A DNA stretch of 7,139 nt, taken from positions 1 to 7,139 of the forward strand of contig JBGCEM010000048.1 of NCBI GenBank assembly GCA_045106335.1, given 5' to 3'. Within the stretch, counting starts at the first letter, position 1. Every line of letters begins with the position of its first letter. Position numbers and translations under genes: made by a program. The DNA is from Aliishimia sp045106335 (GTDB lineage Bacteria; Pseudomonadota; Alphaproteobacteria; Rhodobacterales; Rhodobacteraceae). This document shows positions 1 to 6,222 of this stretch, one piece after another. The notes under the pieces were generated by a model. That model was not told where the DNA came from. It made no database searches and saw only the letters and a program-made list of their open reading frames with translations.

Positions 1-534
1 CACGGCAGCGCCCAGCGCCAGCCAATAACTTGTGGACTCCCGCGTGGCCTTCTTGGCCCCCAGTTCTTTGACAATCGCGACGGGCAGAGAGGTGCCAGAG
101 CCGCCGCCAAGCGACGAGACTTGAGCGAAACTCAGGCGGAATACCTCGGCGACCACCCATGTGCCGATGGCGAAATACGCGCCTTTGAGGCGAAAGATCA
201 GCGTGGCGATGGGGATAGAGATGATCGCGGCCAGCACGCCGCCCAGCACGATGGCAGCCACCGGGTGTAGCCCACCAAAGACGCTCAAAGCGAACAGCAT
301 ATAGCCGCCAAATCCCACATAGGCTTGTTGCCCGACTGATACGAGGCCCGCATAGCCAGCCATTAAGTTCCAAAGGCAAGCAAGCGAGAGGTAGAGGTAA
401 ATTTCGCCCATCAGCCGCAAGTCTGCACGCCCCGCCCACCACGGGGCCACGGCAAGGATCAGCAGCGCAATAAAGCCGATGGCCATGGCCGTTTTAGAGG
501 CACGGGTGGCGCGGATGACATGCAGGTTGTTCAA
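1..534 (-). CDS. livM: Branched-chain-type ABC transporter permease LivM, 5' part only (runs off the left edge)
   Basis: One of the two membrane permeases of the HAAT-family importer. The window holds the first 178 residues; the frame is open to base 1, so the C-terminal part lies outside. I place the start at TTG 534: its TTGA overlaps the livH stop, and a GAGG-type ribosome site (inside livH) lies about 8 bases upstream. An ATG at 486 in the same frame would shorten the protein by 16 residues and is the alternative. Hydrophobic segments are visible at about residues 17-32, 43-60, 70-88 and 91-114. LivM hallmarks are the NLMAGYAGLVSVGQQAYVGFG block (about 56-76), the RLKGAYFAIGTWVVAEVFR block (about 115-133) and a glycine-rich GGGSG at about 143-147. 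It should pair with LivH to form the translocation pore energised by LivG and LivF. Family call is firm; the start codon is less certain. Confidence 0.93.
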   Translation of the reverse strand, partial: MNNLHVIRATRASKTAMAIGFIALLILAVAPWWAGRADLRLMGEIYLYLSLACLWNLMAGYAGLVSVGQQAYVGFGGYMLFALSVFGGLHPVAAIVLGGVLAAIISIPIATLIFRLKGAYFAIGTWVVAEVFRLSFAQVSSLGGGSGTSLPVAIVKELGAKKATRESTSYWLALGAAV

Positions 535-1397
535 TGGCTCACCCTCGGGAAGAGCCCGTTGGGCCGGATCGCCAGCACCACGAGGAACGCGATGTGGCCC
601 GCAAGGATTTGGTAGCCGGGGTCGATTTTCGCGCCAAGGGTTTGCGCCACACCAAGGATCACACCGCCCGCAAGCGTCCCCCACAGATTGCCAAGCCCGC
701 CGATGATAACGGCCTCAAAGCCAAAGATCAGCCGCCCGCCGCCGATAGCGGGATCAAAGCTGGTGCGCATGCCCAGCAGGATGCCTCCAATCGCCACGAC
801 CGCCATCGCCAGCGCCATGGCAAGGCCAAACACATGTGCTTTGTTCAGGCCCATCAACTGCGCGATATCTTGGTTGTCGGACACAGCGCGAAAGCCCCGG
901 CCCAAGGCGGTGCGGTAAAAGATGAACTGCAATCCCGCGATGACCGCGACTGCGATGGCGAAGGTCAGCAAGGGCAGCACGCCCATGGTGATGCCGCCGA
1001 CATCCACACTCGCCACATCAATCGCGCCACCCGACAGCTTGCGCGGGTCCGCCGTGTAGGTCTCAAGCAACGCGTTCTGGATGATCACCGACAGGCCAAA
1101 AGTCACCAACAGAGGCGGCAGAATATCATCGCCCAGCGTCCGGTTCAGGATACCCCGTTGCAGCACATATCCCGCGCCCGCCATCACCGGCATCACCAGC
1201 AGCAGCGCTAGAAACGGATGCACGCCCAGCATAACCGTCGTCGTTAGCCCCAGATAAGCCGCCAAGATAATCAGATCGCCATGCGCAATGTTCACCAGCC
1301 GCATCACGCCAAAGATCAACGATAGCCCGGCGGCAAACAGCGCATACAGCCCACCCAACAGCACGCCTTGCACGATGGCTCCGGTCCATTCGATCAT
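531..1397 (-). CDS. livH: Branched-chain-type ABC transporter permease LivH
   Basis: Full-length 288-residue inner-membrane permease, usual size for LivH. The family hallmark LSLIFGVMRLVNIAHGDL is at about residues 25-42, directly after the first hydrophobic segment. Further hydrophobic segments lie near 42-58, 60-80, 95-110, 138-160, 188-210, 225-252 and 265-277. The cytoplasmic coupling loop, which contacts the ATPases, is the GRGFRAVSDNQDIAQLMGLN stretch (about 166-185). The block FEAVIIGGLGNLWGTLAGG (about 227-245) and the C-terminal RPNGLFP are also typical. The ATG overlaps the livF stop in an ATGA and has GGAG about 8 bases upstream within livF, so translation is probably coupled. Its own stop overlaps the proposed TTG start of livM. 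Nothing in the sequence identifies the transported compound; the gene name reflects the family only. Confidence 0.96.
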   Translation of the reverse strand: MIEWTGAIVQGVLLGGLYALFAAGLSLIFGVMRLVNIAHGDLIILAAYLGLTTTVMLGVHPFLALLLVMPVMAGAGYVLQRGILNRTLGDDILPPLLVTFGLSVIIQNALLETYTADPRKLSGGAIDVASVDVGGITMGVLPLLTFAIAVAVIAGLQFIFYRTALGRGFRAVSDNQDIAQLMGLNKAHVFGLAMALAMAVVAIGGILLGMRTSFDPAIGGGRLIFGFEAVIIGGLGNLWGTLAGGVILGVAQTLGAKIDPGYQILAGHIAFLVVLAIRPNGLFPRVSH

Positions 1398-2104
1398 CGG
1401 TTGACTCCGAAATAGGCCGCTGTGATTTCATCATGCGTGACGTCCGCCGTGGGCCGTTCCAGCGCCACGCGACCCTCCATCAAGCAGTAGACGCGGGACG
1501 AGACAGAGAGTGCTTTGGAAATGTCCTGTTCCACGATCATTGCTGTCATGCCGTCACCCACAATGCCGGGCAAGGCATCATAGATCTGGCGGATAATGAC
1601 GGGCGCGAGGCCAAGGCTGATCTCATCAAATAGGATCAGATCGGGGTTCGACATAAGCGCCCGGCCAATCGCGACCATCTGTTGTTGACCGCCAGACAAC
1701 GAGGTGGACGCCTGCGTGCGCCGCTCTTTGAGGATCGGGAACAGGGTGTAAACCTCGGCCAAGCTCCACGGCCCGCGCCGCCCCACTTGGCCACCGATCA
1801 GCAGGTTTTCTTCGACCGACAGCGATGGAAACAACTGTCGCCCCTCCGGGACCAAAGCGATGCCCAACTCGGCCACTTGATCGGCGCGCAAACCTCCAAT
1901 GGCCTTGCCGCGATAGCTGATTTGCACACTTTCGTTTTGTAGCAGCCCTGAAATCGAGCGCATCAGCGTCGTCTTGCCCGCGCCGTTTGCGCCGATAATG
2001 GCAACAACTTCGCCCTGCGCGACGCTTAGGTCCAAACCGTACAAAGCCTGAAAGTCACCGTAGTGCGCATCAAGCCCGCGCAAGGAAAGCAAAGGCTCAG
2101 ACAT
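1394..2104 (-). CDS. livF: Branched-chain-type ABC transporter ATP-binding protein LivF
   Basis: Cytoplasmic ATPase subunit, 236 residues, normal LivF length. Motifs in order: Walker A GANGAGKT at 38-45, Q-loop-region VPEGRQLFPSLSVEENL at about 85-101, canonical signature LSGGQ at 136-140, Walker B LILFDE at 156-161 followed by the LivF-typical SLGLAP D-loop. The switch position reads VEQD (191-194); LivF proteins commonly have VEQN here in place of the usual histidine, so the missing His is a family trait and not a defect. The ATG overlaps the end of livG by 8 bases and the TGA overlaps the livH ATG in an ATGA. The ribosome site is weak (GGGGGT upstream), which fits translational coupling to livG. 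LivF should dimerise with LivG, whose signature is degenerate, making an asymmetric ATPase pair. Confidence 0.96.
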   Translation of the reverse strand: MSEPLLSLRGLDAHYGDFQALYGLDLSVAQGEVVAIIGANGAGKTTLMRSISGLLQNESVQISYRGKAIGGLRADQVAELGIALVPEGRQLFPSLSVEENLLIGGQVGRRGPWSLAEVYTLFPILKERRTQASTSLSGGQQQMVAIGRALMSNPDLILFDEISLGLAPVIIRQIYDALPGIVGDGMTAMIVEQDISKALSVSSRVYCLMEGRVALERPTADVTHDEITAAYFGVNR

Positions 2105-2825
2105 CCGGGTCGACCCCCAGATAAATCTCTTTCACCTCAGGACTTTCCATGATCGCTTTGGGTTCGCCCTCGGCAATCTTCTTGCCAAAATCAATCACGA
2201 TCAATCGTTCGACAACGGCCAGCAGGGCATGCACCACATGTTCAATCCAGATGATCGTGGTGCCGCGTTTGTGGATGGCCTGAATGGTCTCGATCAGGGA
2301 ATGACATTCTGCTTCGGTCAGCCCGCCTGCGATCTCGTCCAGCAGCAGCAACCGCGGTTTCGCTGATAACGCGCGCGTCAGTTCCAACCGCTTGCGCTCA
2401 AGCAAGGTCAACGTCCCGGCGCGCGTGTTTGCCTTTTCCAGCAGCCCAGTTTCGTCCAAAACTGCGAGCGCATGATATTCTGCCTCGCGCCCTGAGAGCC
2501 CCGCACCCTGCGTTGCCCCGACGAGAGCGTTCTCAAACACTGTCATGCCCCCGAAAGGCTGGGGGATTTGAAACGACCGCGCGATGCCGTGTTTGCACCG
2601 CGCCGCCGCAGAATGCGTGGTGATGTCGCGCCCCGCAAAGCTGATCTGGCCCTGATCAGGCCGCAGCGCGCCAGTGATCAGGTTGAACAACGATGTCTTG
2701 CCCGCCCCGTTGGGGCCCAAAATCCCGACGGCTTCGCCCGATGCCACATCAAAGGATGTGGCATCGGCGACGGTGACTGCGCCAAAGGATTTGGATAGCC
2801 CGGAGACGGACAAAAGCGCGGACAT
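2097..2825 (-). CDS. livG: Branched-chain-type ABC transporter ATP-binding protein LivG
   Basis: Second ATPase subunit, 242 residues. Walker A GPNGAGKT is at 37-44, a Q-loop region (IARSFQIPQPFGGMTVFENAL) at about 81-101, Walker B LLLLDE at 159-164 with the following IAGGLT, and the switch histidine H196 in WIEHVVHAL. The signature segment reads LTLLE (139-143) where most ABC proteins have LSGGQ; the rest of that helix (RKRLELTRAL) aligns well, so this is substitution, not frameshift. The start is ATG 2825, 4 bases after the binding-protein stop. The frame is open further upstream to 2939, but that extension would lie inside the binding-protein gene and does not resemble LivG. No clear Shine-Dalgarno precedes the ATG, suggesting coupling to upstream translation. 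Codons 20-29 contain a perfect 13-bp inverted repeat, listed separately. Confidence 0.96.
   Translation of the reverse strand: MSALLSVSGLSKSFGAVTVADATSFDVASGEAVGILGPNGAGKTSLFNLITGALRPDQGQISFAGRDITTHSAAARCKHGIARSFQIPQPFGGMTVFENALVGATQGAGLSGREAEYHALAVLDETGLLEKANTRAGTLTLLERKRLELTRALSAKPRLLLLDEIAGGLTEAECHSLIETIQAIHKRGTTIIWIEHVVHALLAVVERLIVIDFGKKIAEGEPKAIMESPEVKEIYLGVDPDV
2738..2767 (-). repeat. Perfect 13-bp inverted repeat with 4-base loop inside livG
   Basis: On the mRNA strand the left arm is CCGATGCCACATC (2767-2755), the loop CTTT (2754-2751) and the right arm GATGTGGCATCGG (2750-2738); all 13 pairs are Watson-Crick. It covers livG codons 20-29 (ADATSFDVAS) and starts 62 bases beyond the last base of the binding-protein stop codon. 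No T-run follows, so it is not a standard intrinsic terminator. Inference: the RNA hairpin could block 3'-to-5' decay and stabilise the upstream binding-protein message, or slow ribosomes on livG. The repeat itself is directly visible; the function is not established. Confidence 0.7.
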
Positions 2826-2829
2826 AGCT

Positions 2830-4098
2830 TTAGCCCAGCAACTGCAATTCGCCGCCAACGGGAATGTTGGGGGCCAGCGTGTTGTTGGTGATGACGAGTT
2901 CCACCCCGTCACCTGCGCGCTGCCATTGGCCCGAGACAAGCGGGGTCTTAGTCACGTTCGGCACGGGCCCATTCGCCCAGTTCACATCGCCCACGATTGA
3001 GGAAATGTTGGTGCCTTTGATCGCCTGTGCAATGGCATCCGCATCGTCCAGATCGGCGGCACGAGAAACCACGTCAGCGACCACTTCGAACAGAGCATGT
3101 TTGAACCCGATGGGTTGGGTCCATGGGCGGCCTGTGGAAGCGGTGTAGCCATCGGCCAGCGCTTTGGCCGTAGTCCCATTGAGCGATGACGAGAACGGAT
3201 GGTTCGGTGACCACCAAATCTCGGATGTCAGACCCACACCGCGATCGCCAAGCGCTTCAATGGCCGATGGGAACAACAGCGCCTTACCGATAGTCGCAAC
3301 CTTGGGGTTGAACCCTTGCTGTGCGGCCTGCGCCCAGAAGGTGCTAAAGTCCGGAGGGATCATCACACCGGTGACAATCTCAACGCCCGCTTCCTTGAAC
3401 GCGGCGATGTAGTTTGAGAAATCGTCTGACAATGGCTGATATCGGCCCGGATCGGTCAGCTCAAACCCTTGTGCGGCCAGCGCTGGGGGCAGGCCTAGTT
3501 TGGCGTCACCCCATGCGTTGCCATCCGCATCATTGGGGAACAACCCGCCGACTTTTTTGGCCACTCCACTGCCATCCCAAAGGCCAGTGAAATTGCCAAT
3601 GACATCCTCAAGACCCCAGAAGAAATGGTAGGTATAGTCAAACCCTTCTGCCGGGCTGCCACCGCGGCCAAAGAAATATGGCTGCCACGGCGCGTCGGTG
3701 GTGATGCAGGGGATTTCGTTGATCTCGGCCTGATCGGCGACTGGGTTCGTCGTGTCTGGCGTCGCTGCGGCTGTAATGATGTCCACCTCGTCCGACAGGA
3801 TCAGCTCGGCGGCAACCTCGGCAGCGCGGTTGGGGTTGGACTGGCTGTCTTTCTTGATGATCTCGATGTTGAACGTCTTGCCGTTGTTTTCGATCCCGCC
3901 CGCAAATTGCGCGCGCAGCCCGTCGAGGATATAGTCATCAGCCTCGGCAAACCCGGCGAGCGGACCGGTCGAGGGTGTCACAAAGCCAACCTTGATTGTC
4001 GGGTTCTGCGCATAGGCGCGTGTGGCAGTCAGGATCGCAGGGGCAGCAACGCCCGCAGCCAATCCGCCCAGTACCTGGCGGCGTGTCGTATTTTTCAT
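2830..4098 (-). CDS. Periplasmic substrate-binding protein of a branched-chain-type ABC transporter (Peripla_BP_6-like)
   Basis: Captures the substrate in the periplasm and delivers it to LivHM. It has 422 residues, in the usual range. The N-terminus is a signal peptide with a twin-arginine motif (TRRQVL, residues 5-10), a hydrophobic core (about 11-25) and a likely cleavage after AYA at residue 30, so Tat export is predicted. The mature chain starts with the family pattern IKVGFVTPSTGPLAGFAEA (about 35-53), followed by alternating two-lobe segments such as IEIIKKDSQSNPNRAAEVAAELI (78-100) and the pocket-side loop TPDTTNPVADQAEINEIP (113-130). Aromatic residues cluster at likely pocket or hinge loops: W138, Y141/F142/F143, Y157-W161, W295/W296. 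A strong Shine-Dalgarno precedes the ATG. The gene sits between the dehydrogenase (21-base gap) and livG (4-base gap). The ligand is unknown; LivK is the nearest family name but leucine binding is not implied. Confidence 0.95.
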   Translation of the reverse strand: MKNTTRRQVLGGLAAGVAAPAILTATRAYAQNPTIKVGFVTPSTGPLAGFAEADDYILDGLRAQFAGGIENNGKTFNIEIIKKDSQSNPNRAAEVAAELILSDEVDIITAAATPDTTNPVADQAEINEIPCITTDAPWQPYFFGRGGSPAEGFDYTYHFFWGLEDVIGNFTGLWDGSGVAKKVGGLFPNDADGNAWGDAKLGLPPALAAQGFELTDPGRYQPLSDDFSNYIAAFKEAGVEIVTGVMIPPDFSTFWAQAAQQGFNPKVATIGKALLFPSAIEALGDRGVGLTSEIWWSPNHPFSSSLNGTTAKALADGYTASTGRPWTQPIGFKHALFEVVADVVSRAADLDDADAIAQAIKGTNISSIVGDVNWANGPVPNVTKTPLVSGQWQRAGDGVELVITNNTLAPNIPVGGELQLLG

Positions 4099-4103
4099 GT
4101 CTT

Positions 4104-4110
4104 CCTCCCT
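4104..4110 (-). promoter_or_regulatory. Strong ribosome binding site of the binding-protein gene
   Basis: The mRNA strand reads AGGGAGG, then AAGAC, then the ATG at 4098. This is the best Shine-Dalgarno match in the window and stands out against the weak or absent sites before livG and livF. That agrees with the need for excess periplasmic binding protein over membrane and ATPase subunits. It also fixes the start at 4098. Confidence 0.8.
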
Positions 4111-4114
4111 AAGC

Positions 4115-4129
4115 GCCGGTTATTCCGGC
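4115..4129 (-). repeat. Short inverted repeat over the dehydrogenase stop codon
   Basis: The mRNA strand reads GCCGG, AATAA, CCGGC: a perfect 5-bp stem with a 5-base loop that contains the TAA stop of the 3-hydroxyacyl-CoA-dehydrogenase-family gene. It lies just upstream of the strong ribosome site of the binding-protein gene. The stem is short, and such repeats are expected by chance in GC-rich DNA, so a role as an intercistronic hairpin is only a suggestion. Confidence 0.3.
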
Positions 4130-5037
4130 AGTATTTTCTCTAACGCGCGCAGGTGGTTGGCGATCCTTTCCTTGGTCGCGGCCAGATCGGAATCCTCCCA
4201 GTCCCGAAATCCGGCACCTGCCGCCATACCCGTACGGCCCTGCGCGATGAGTGTGTCCAGCATTGGCGACGGGTCGCTGCGCTGTTCCAAATCGAACAGC
4301 ACTTGGCCGTGAATGTCTTTTGTTAACGCGATTCCTACAAGGTCGGCGTTTTCCAGCGGCCCCAGCACGGCAAGCCTGCGTCCAAAACTGGCTTTGACGA
4401 CATCATCTACGGCTTGCGCCGTGCAGATTCCGTTTTCGACCAACGACACCGCTTCGCGCCAGAGTGCGTGTTGCAGACGGTTGCCGATGAAACCGGGGAC
4501 GTCCTTTTCCACTAAGACGGGCGTTTTGCCTGCGCTCGCCAAGAGACTAACCATGTCGTCAGCCAGTGCGGCGTCGGTCCATTCGGTTTTGACGACTTCG
4601 ACCAGCGGGATCATGTGCGGCGGGTTCCACCAATGGGTTCCCATCGCGCGGAATTTGCCGTTTAGCCCGCCCATGATCTTGGTGATCTGGATAACGCTTG
4701 TGTTGGAGGCGAGGATGGCCTCGGCCGGCGCATGGGCCTCTACTTGGGTAAAGATAGACTGTTTCAGTCCCAGCTTTTCTGGCGCCGCTTCAAAAACAAC
4801 ATCGGCCTGCGCGACCGCAGTTGCCAGATCGCTTTCCAGCGACACTTTTGTCAAAGCGACTTCAATTTCGGTTCGCGCCGCACCAAGTAATTTCAGGCTG
4901 TCGGCGATGCGTCCAGGCGCACTGGCCAGCATTTCTGCCACCGGATCAGTGATCACCACCTCGTGCCCCGCCCGCGCAAATGTCAGGGCGATGCCGTGGC
5001 CCATCAGGCCAGCGCCTATGACGGCAATGCGGCTCAT
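4120..5037 (-). CDS. 3-hydroxyacyl-CoA dehydrogenase family NAD-dependent oxidoreductase
   Basis: Predicted cytoplasmic enzyme that oxidises a 3-hydroxy substrate (acyl-CoA or free hydroxy acid) to the 3-keto form with NAD+. It is a stand-alone single-function enzyme of 305 residues. The N-terminal Rossmann domain starts with GAGLMG (residues 8-13); an acidic D31 at the end of the second strand favours NAD. SNTS is at 111-114. The catalytic region reads GTHWWNPPHMIPLVEV (133-148), giving H135 and E147 at the 12-residue spacing of the HAD His/Glu pair. The C-terminal helical domain starts with VPGFIGNRLQHALWREA (180-196). The WW and NPPHMIPLVEV wording resembles the carnitine-dehydrogenase/lambda-crystallin-like side of the family more than beta-oxidation HADs, so a free 3-hydroxy acid is possible. 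The ATG overlaps the SDR stop in an ATGA. No CoA ligase or thiolase is seen nearby. Confidence 0.92.
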   Translation of the reverse strand: MSRIAVIGAGLMGHGIALTFARAGHEVVITDPVAEMLASAPGRIADSLKLLGAARTEIEVALTKVSLESDLATAVAQADVVFEAAPEKLGLKQSIFTQVEAHAPAEAILASNTSVIQITKIMGGLNGKFRAMGTHWWNPPHMIPLVEVVKTEWTDAALADDMVSLLASAGKTPVLVEKDVPGFIGNRLQHALWREAVSLVENGICTAQAVDDVVKASFGRRLAVLGPLENADLVGIALTKDIHGQVLFDLEQRSDPSPMLDTLIAQGRTGMAAGAGFRDWEDSDLAATKERIANHLRALEKILPE

Positions 5038-5819
5038 CCGGCGGTATATCCGCCGTCGGCATATAGGATATGGCCAGTGTAAAAGTCTGAGGCGCGCGAT
5101 GACAGGAACAAGAGCGGCCCGGCAAGGTCCTCGGGTTCACCCAGACGCCCTTTGGGCACACGGGTCAGAAATCCGTTTCGCACGGTTTCGGCCTCGGGTG
5201 TTTCCTCAAACATCCACGCGGTGAGCGGCGAGCGGAACACGGTCGGCGCAATCGCATTAACCGTGATGCCTGTCGGGCCAAGTTCACAGCCAAGCGACTT
5301 GGTCATGCCGTCAACGGCCGCTTTGGACGCGCAATAAGCGGTGTAGCCTGCCGGATGACCCAAAAGCCCGCGTGCAGAGGACATTAAGACGATCTTGCCC
5401 CCATCGCCCTGCGCTTTCATTTGAACGGTCGCCGCGCGCGCCATGTTCCAGCTTTGGGTAACATTGGCGTCCATCACGTCCGTAAATGCGCTTGGCTCCA
5501 TCTCATCAATCTTGGCAACCTTGTTCATGCCCGAAGCAATCACCAGAATATCGACCCGGCCAAAGGCGGCGACCGTCTGGGCGATCATGTCTTCGCAGGC
5601 CTCGGGGCTGTCAGGGCGGGCATTGATCTGTCCGGTCTCGCCGCTGCACTTGGCGGCAACCTCGGTCATTGCTTCCGCGTTCCCTGCGGCCAGCATGACC
5701 TTGCAACCCGCCCCTGATAGGCATTCTGCCGCAACGGCACCAAATGCGCCCGAGGCCCCGGTGATCAGCGCAGTTTTCCCTTCAATATTGAAAAACGCGT
5801 AAGGGTTGGACAGGCTCAT
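5034..5819 (-). CDS. Short-chain dehydrogenase/reductase (SDR family oxidoreductase)
   Basis: Predicted NAD(P)-dependent alcohol or keto oxidoreductase of the classical SDR fold, 261 residues. Cofactor motif TGASGAFG is at 20-27. The structural NNAG motif is replaced by IASG (94-97, in LVIASGMN). The active-site Asn is N119 in MDANV, Ser is S147/S148 in MSSARG, and YCASK gives Y162 and K166. Post-catalytic GITVNAIAPTVFRSPLT (184-200) and the C-terminal LYADGGYTAG are typical. No clear Asp or Arg at the end of strand 2 (LAAGN, 43-47) tells NAD from NADP. The start at 5819 is chosen because AAGGAG lies about 7 bases upstream and the family-like sequence begins there; the frame stays open to 5915 but that stretch is not SDR-like. 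It lies 22 bases after the cupin and overlaps the next dehydrogenase by 4 bases. The substrate is unknown. Confidence 0.93.
   Translation of the reverse strand: MSLSNPYAFFNIEGKTALITGASGAFGAVAAECLSGAGCKVMLAAGNAEAMTEVAAKCSGETGQINARPDSPEACEDMIAQTVAAFGRVDILVIASGMNKVAKIDEMEPSAFTDVMDANVTQSWNMARAATVQMKAQGDGGKIVLMSSARGLLGHPAGYTAYCASKAAVDGMTKSLGCELGPTGITVNAIAPTVFRSPLTAWMFEETPEAETVRNGFLTRVPKGRLGEPEDLAGPLLFLSSRASDFYTGHILYADGGYTAG
5039..5055 (-). repeat. Inverted repeat directly upstream of the 3-hydroxyacyl-CoA dehydrogenase-family start codon
   Basis: The mRNA strand reads CGGCGG, ATATA, CCGCCG, one base before the ATG at 5037. It is a perfect 6-bp stem with a 5-base loop, formed by the final SDR codons (DGGYTA). 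It covers the region where a ribosome site for the downstream gene should lie. Inference: only ribosomes finishing the SDR would open it, coupling the two genes. Because this peptide is typical of SDR C-termini, the repeat may simply reflect coding constraint. Confidence 0.4.
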
Positions 5820-5841
5820 TTTTCGCTCCTTTGGGTCGCCC

Positions 5842-6195
5842 TCATGTCGGCCGACCTCCTGCGGGGTAGGGGATGACGACCAGCATCTTGCAGACGTGAT
5901 TCGATGTATTCTCAATCCGCCGCTCTTGGCCTGCGGGCACTGTGCAGCTGTCCATGGCGCGCAAAACTTCGGTTTTGCCGTCCCATTCGAGCGTCATTTC
6001 GCCTTCCAGCACGACATAGACCTTTTCAAACGGCGTAGAATCCGGGCCAGCCCCGCCACCGGGCAGAAACTGGCTGAATCCGACCCATTGATTTTCAGGG
6101 CCGCCGTCCTCGAACCCTTGCAGGCGCAGCCCGGTGACACCCCAGTGGTTTGGCGCTTCGTAGGTTTCGGCATCTTGAAAACGTTTGATCAACAT
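5842..6195 (-). CDS. Small single-domain cupin protein lacking canonical metal ligands
   Basis: A 117-residue single-domain cupin (small beta-barrel), probably cytoplasmic. The barrel core is seen in FEKVYVVLEGEMTLEWDG (56-73) and in MDSCTVPAGQERRIENTSN (81-99). Aligned to the two cupin motifs, positions that normally hold metal ligands are D52 and T54 (for HxH), K58 (for Glu) and R92 (for the motif-2 His); P87, G89 and N96 are kept. It is therefore unlikely to be an ordinary metal-dependent cupin oxygenase or isomerase, and may bind an acidic ligand or act without metal. I chose ATG 6195 because GGAG lies about 8 bases upstream; an in-frame upstream start at 6270 would overlap the hydrolase gene by 23 bases and adds a sequence unlike a cupin N-terminus. 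It lies between the hydrolase and the SDR, so a role in the same pathway is likely but unproven. Confidence 0.85.
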   Translation of the reverse strand: MLIKRFQDAETYEAPNHWGVTGLRLQGFEDGGPENQWVGFSQFLPGGGAGPDSTPFEKVYVVLEGEMTLEWDGKTEVLRAMDSCTVPAGQERRIENTSNHVCKMLVVIPYPAGGRPT

Positions 6196-6222
6196 TGCGG
6201 TGCTCCAGTTCAGGTTAGGCGT

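Noticed and set aside
534..1211. A 225-codon plus-strand open frame opposite livH
   Set aside because: Rich in His, Gln, Arg and Lys as expected from the reverse complement of a membrane protein gene; no recognisable motif.
2651..2660. Palindrome CCTGATCAGG in livG
   Set aside because: Ten bases with no loop, fully explained by coding sequence and not at a regulatory position; expected by chance.
2826..2939. N-terminal extension of LivG into the binding-protein gene
   Set aside because: The extra residues are an out-of-frame reading of the binding-protein C-terminus and do not resemble LivG; ATG 2825 gives the normal family start.
3625..4143. A 172-codon plus-strand open frame opposite the binding-protein gene
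   Set aside because: Antisense to the well-supported signal peptide and N-terminal lobe; no motif or convincing ribosome site.
4313..5224. A 303-codon open frame on the plus strand opposite the two dehydrogenase genes
   Set aside because: Its translation is Ser/Ala/Arg-rich with no domain, and it is fully antisense to two genes with intact catalytic motifs; it is a high-GC shadow frame.
5846..5855. Palindrome GTCGGCCGAC at the end of the cupin gene
   Set aside because: Short, GC-rich and lies in the final cupin codons; no partner site to suggest an operator.
5820..5915. N-terminal extension of the SDR
   Set aside because: It reads out of frame through the cupin end and the gap; the ribosome site and SDR-like sequence both point to ATG 5819.
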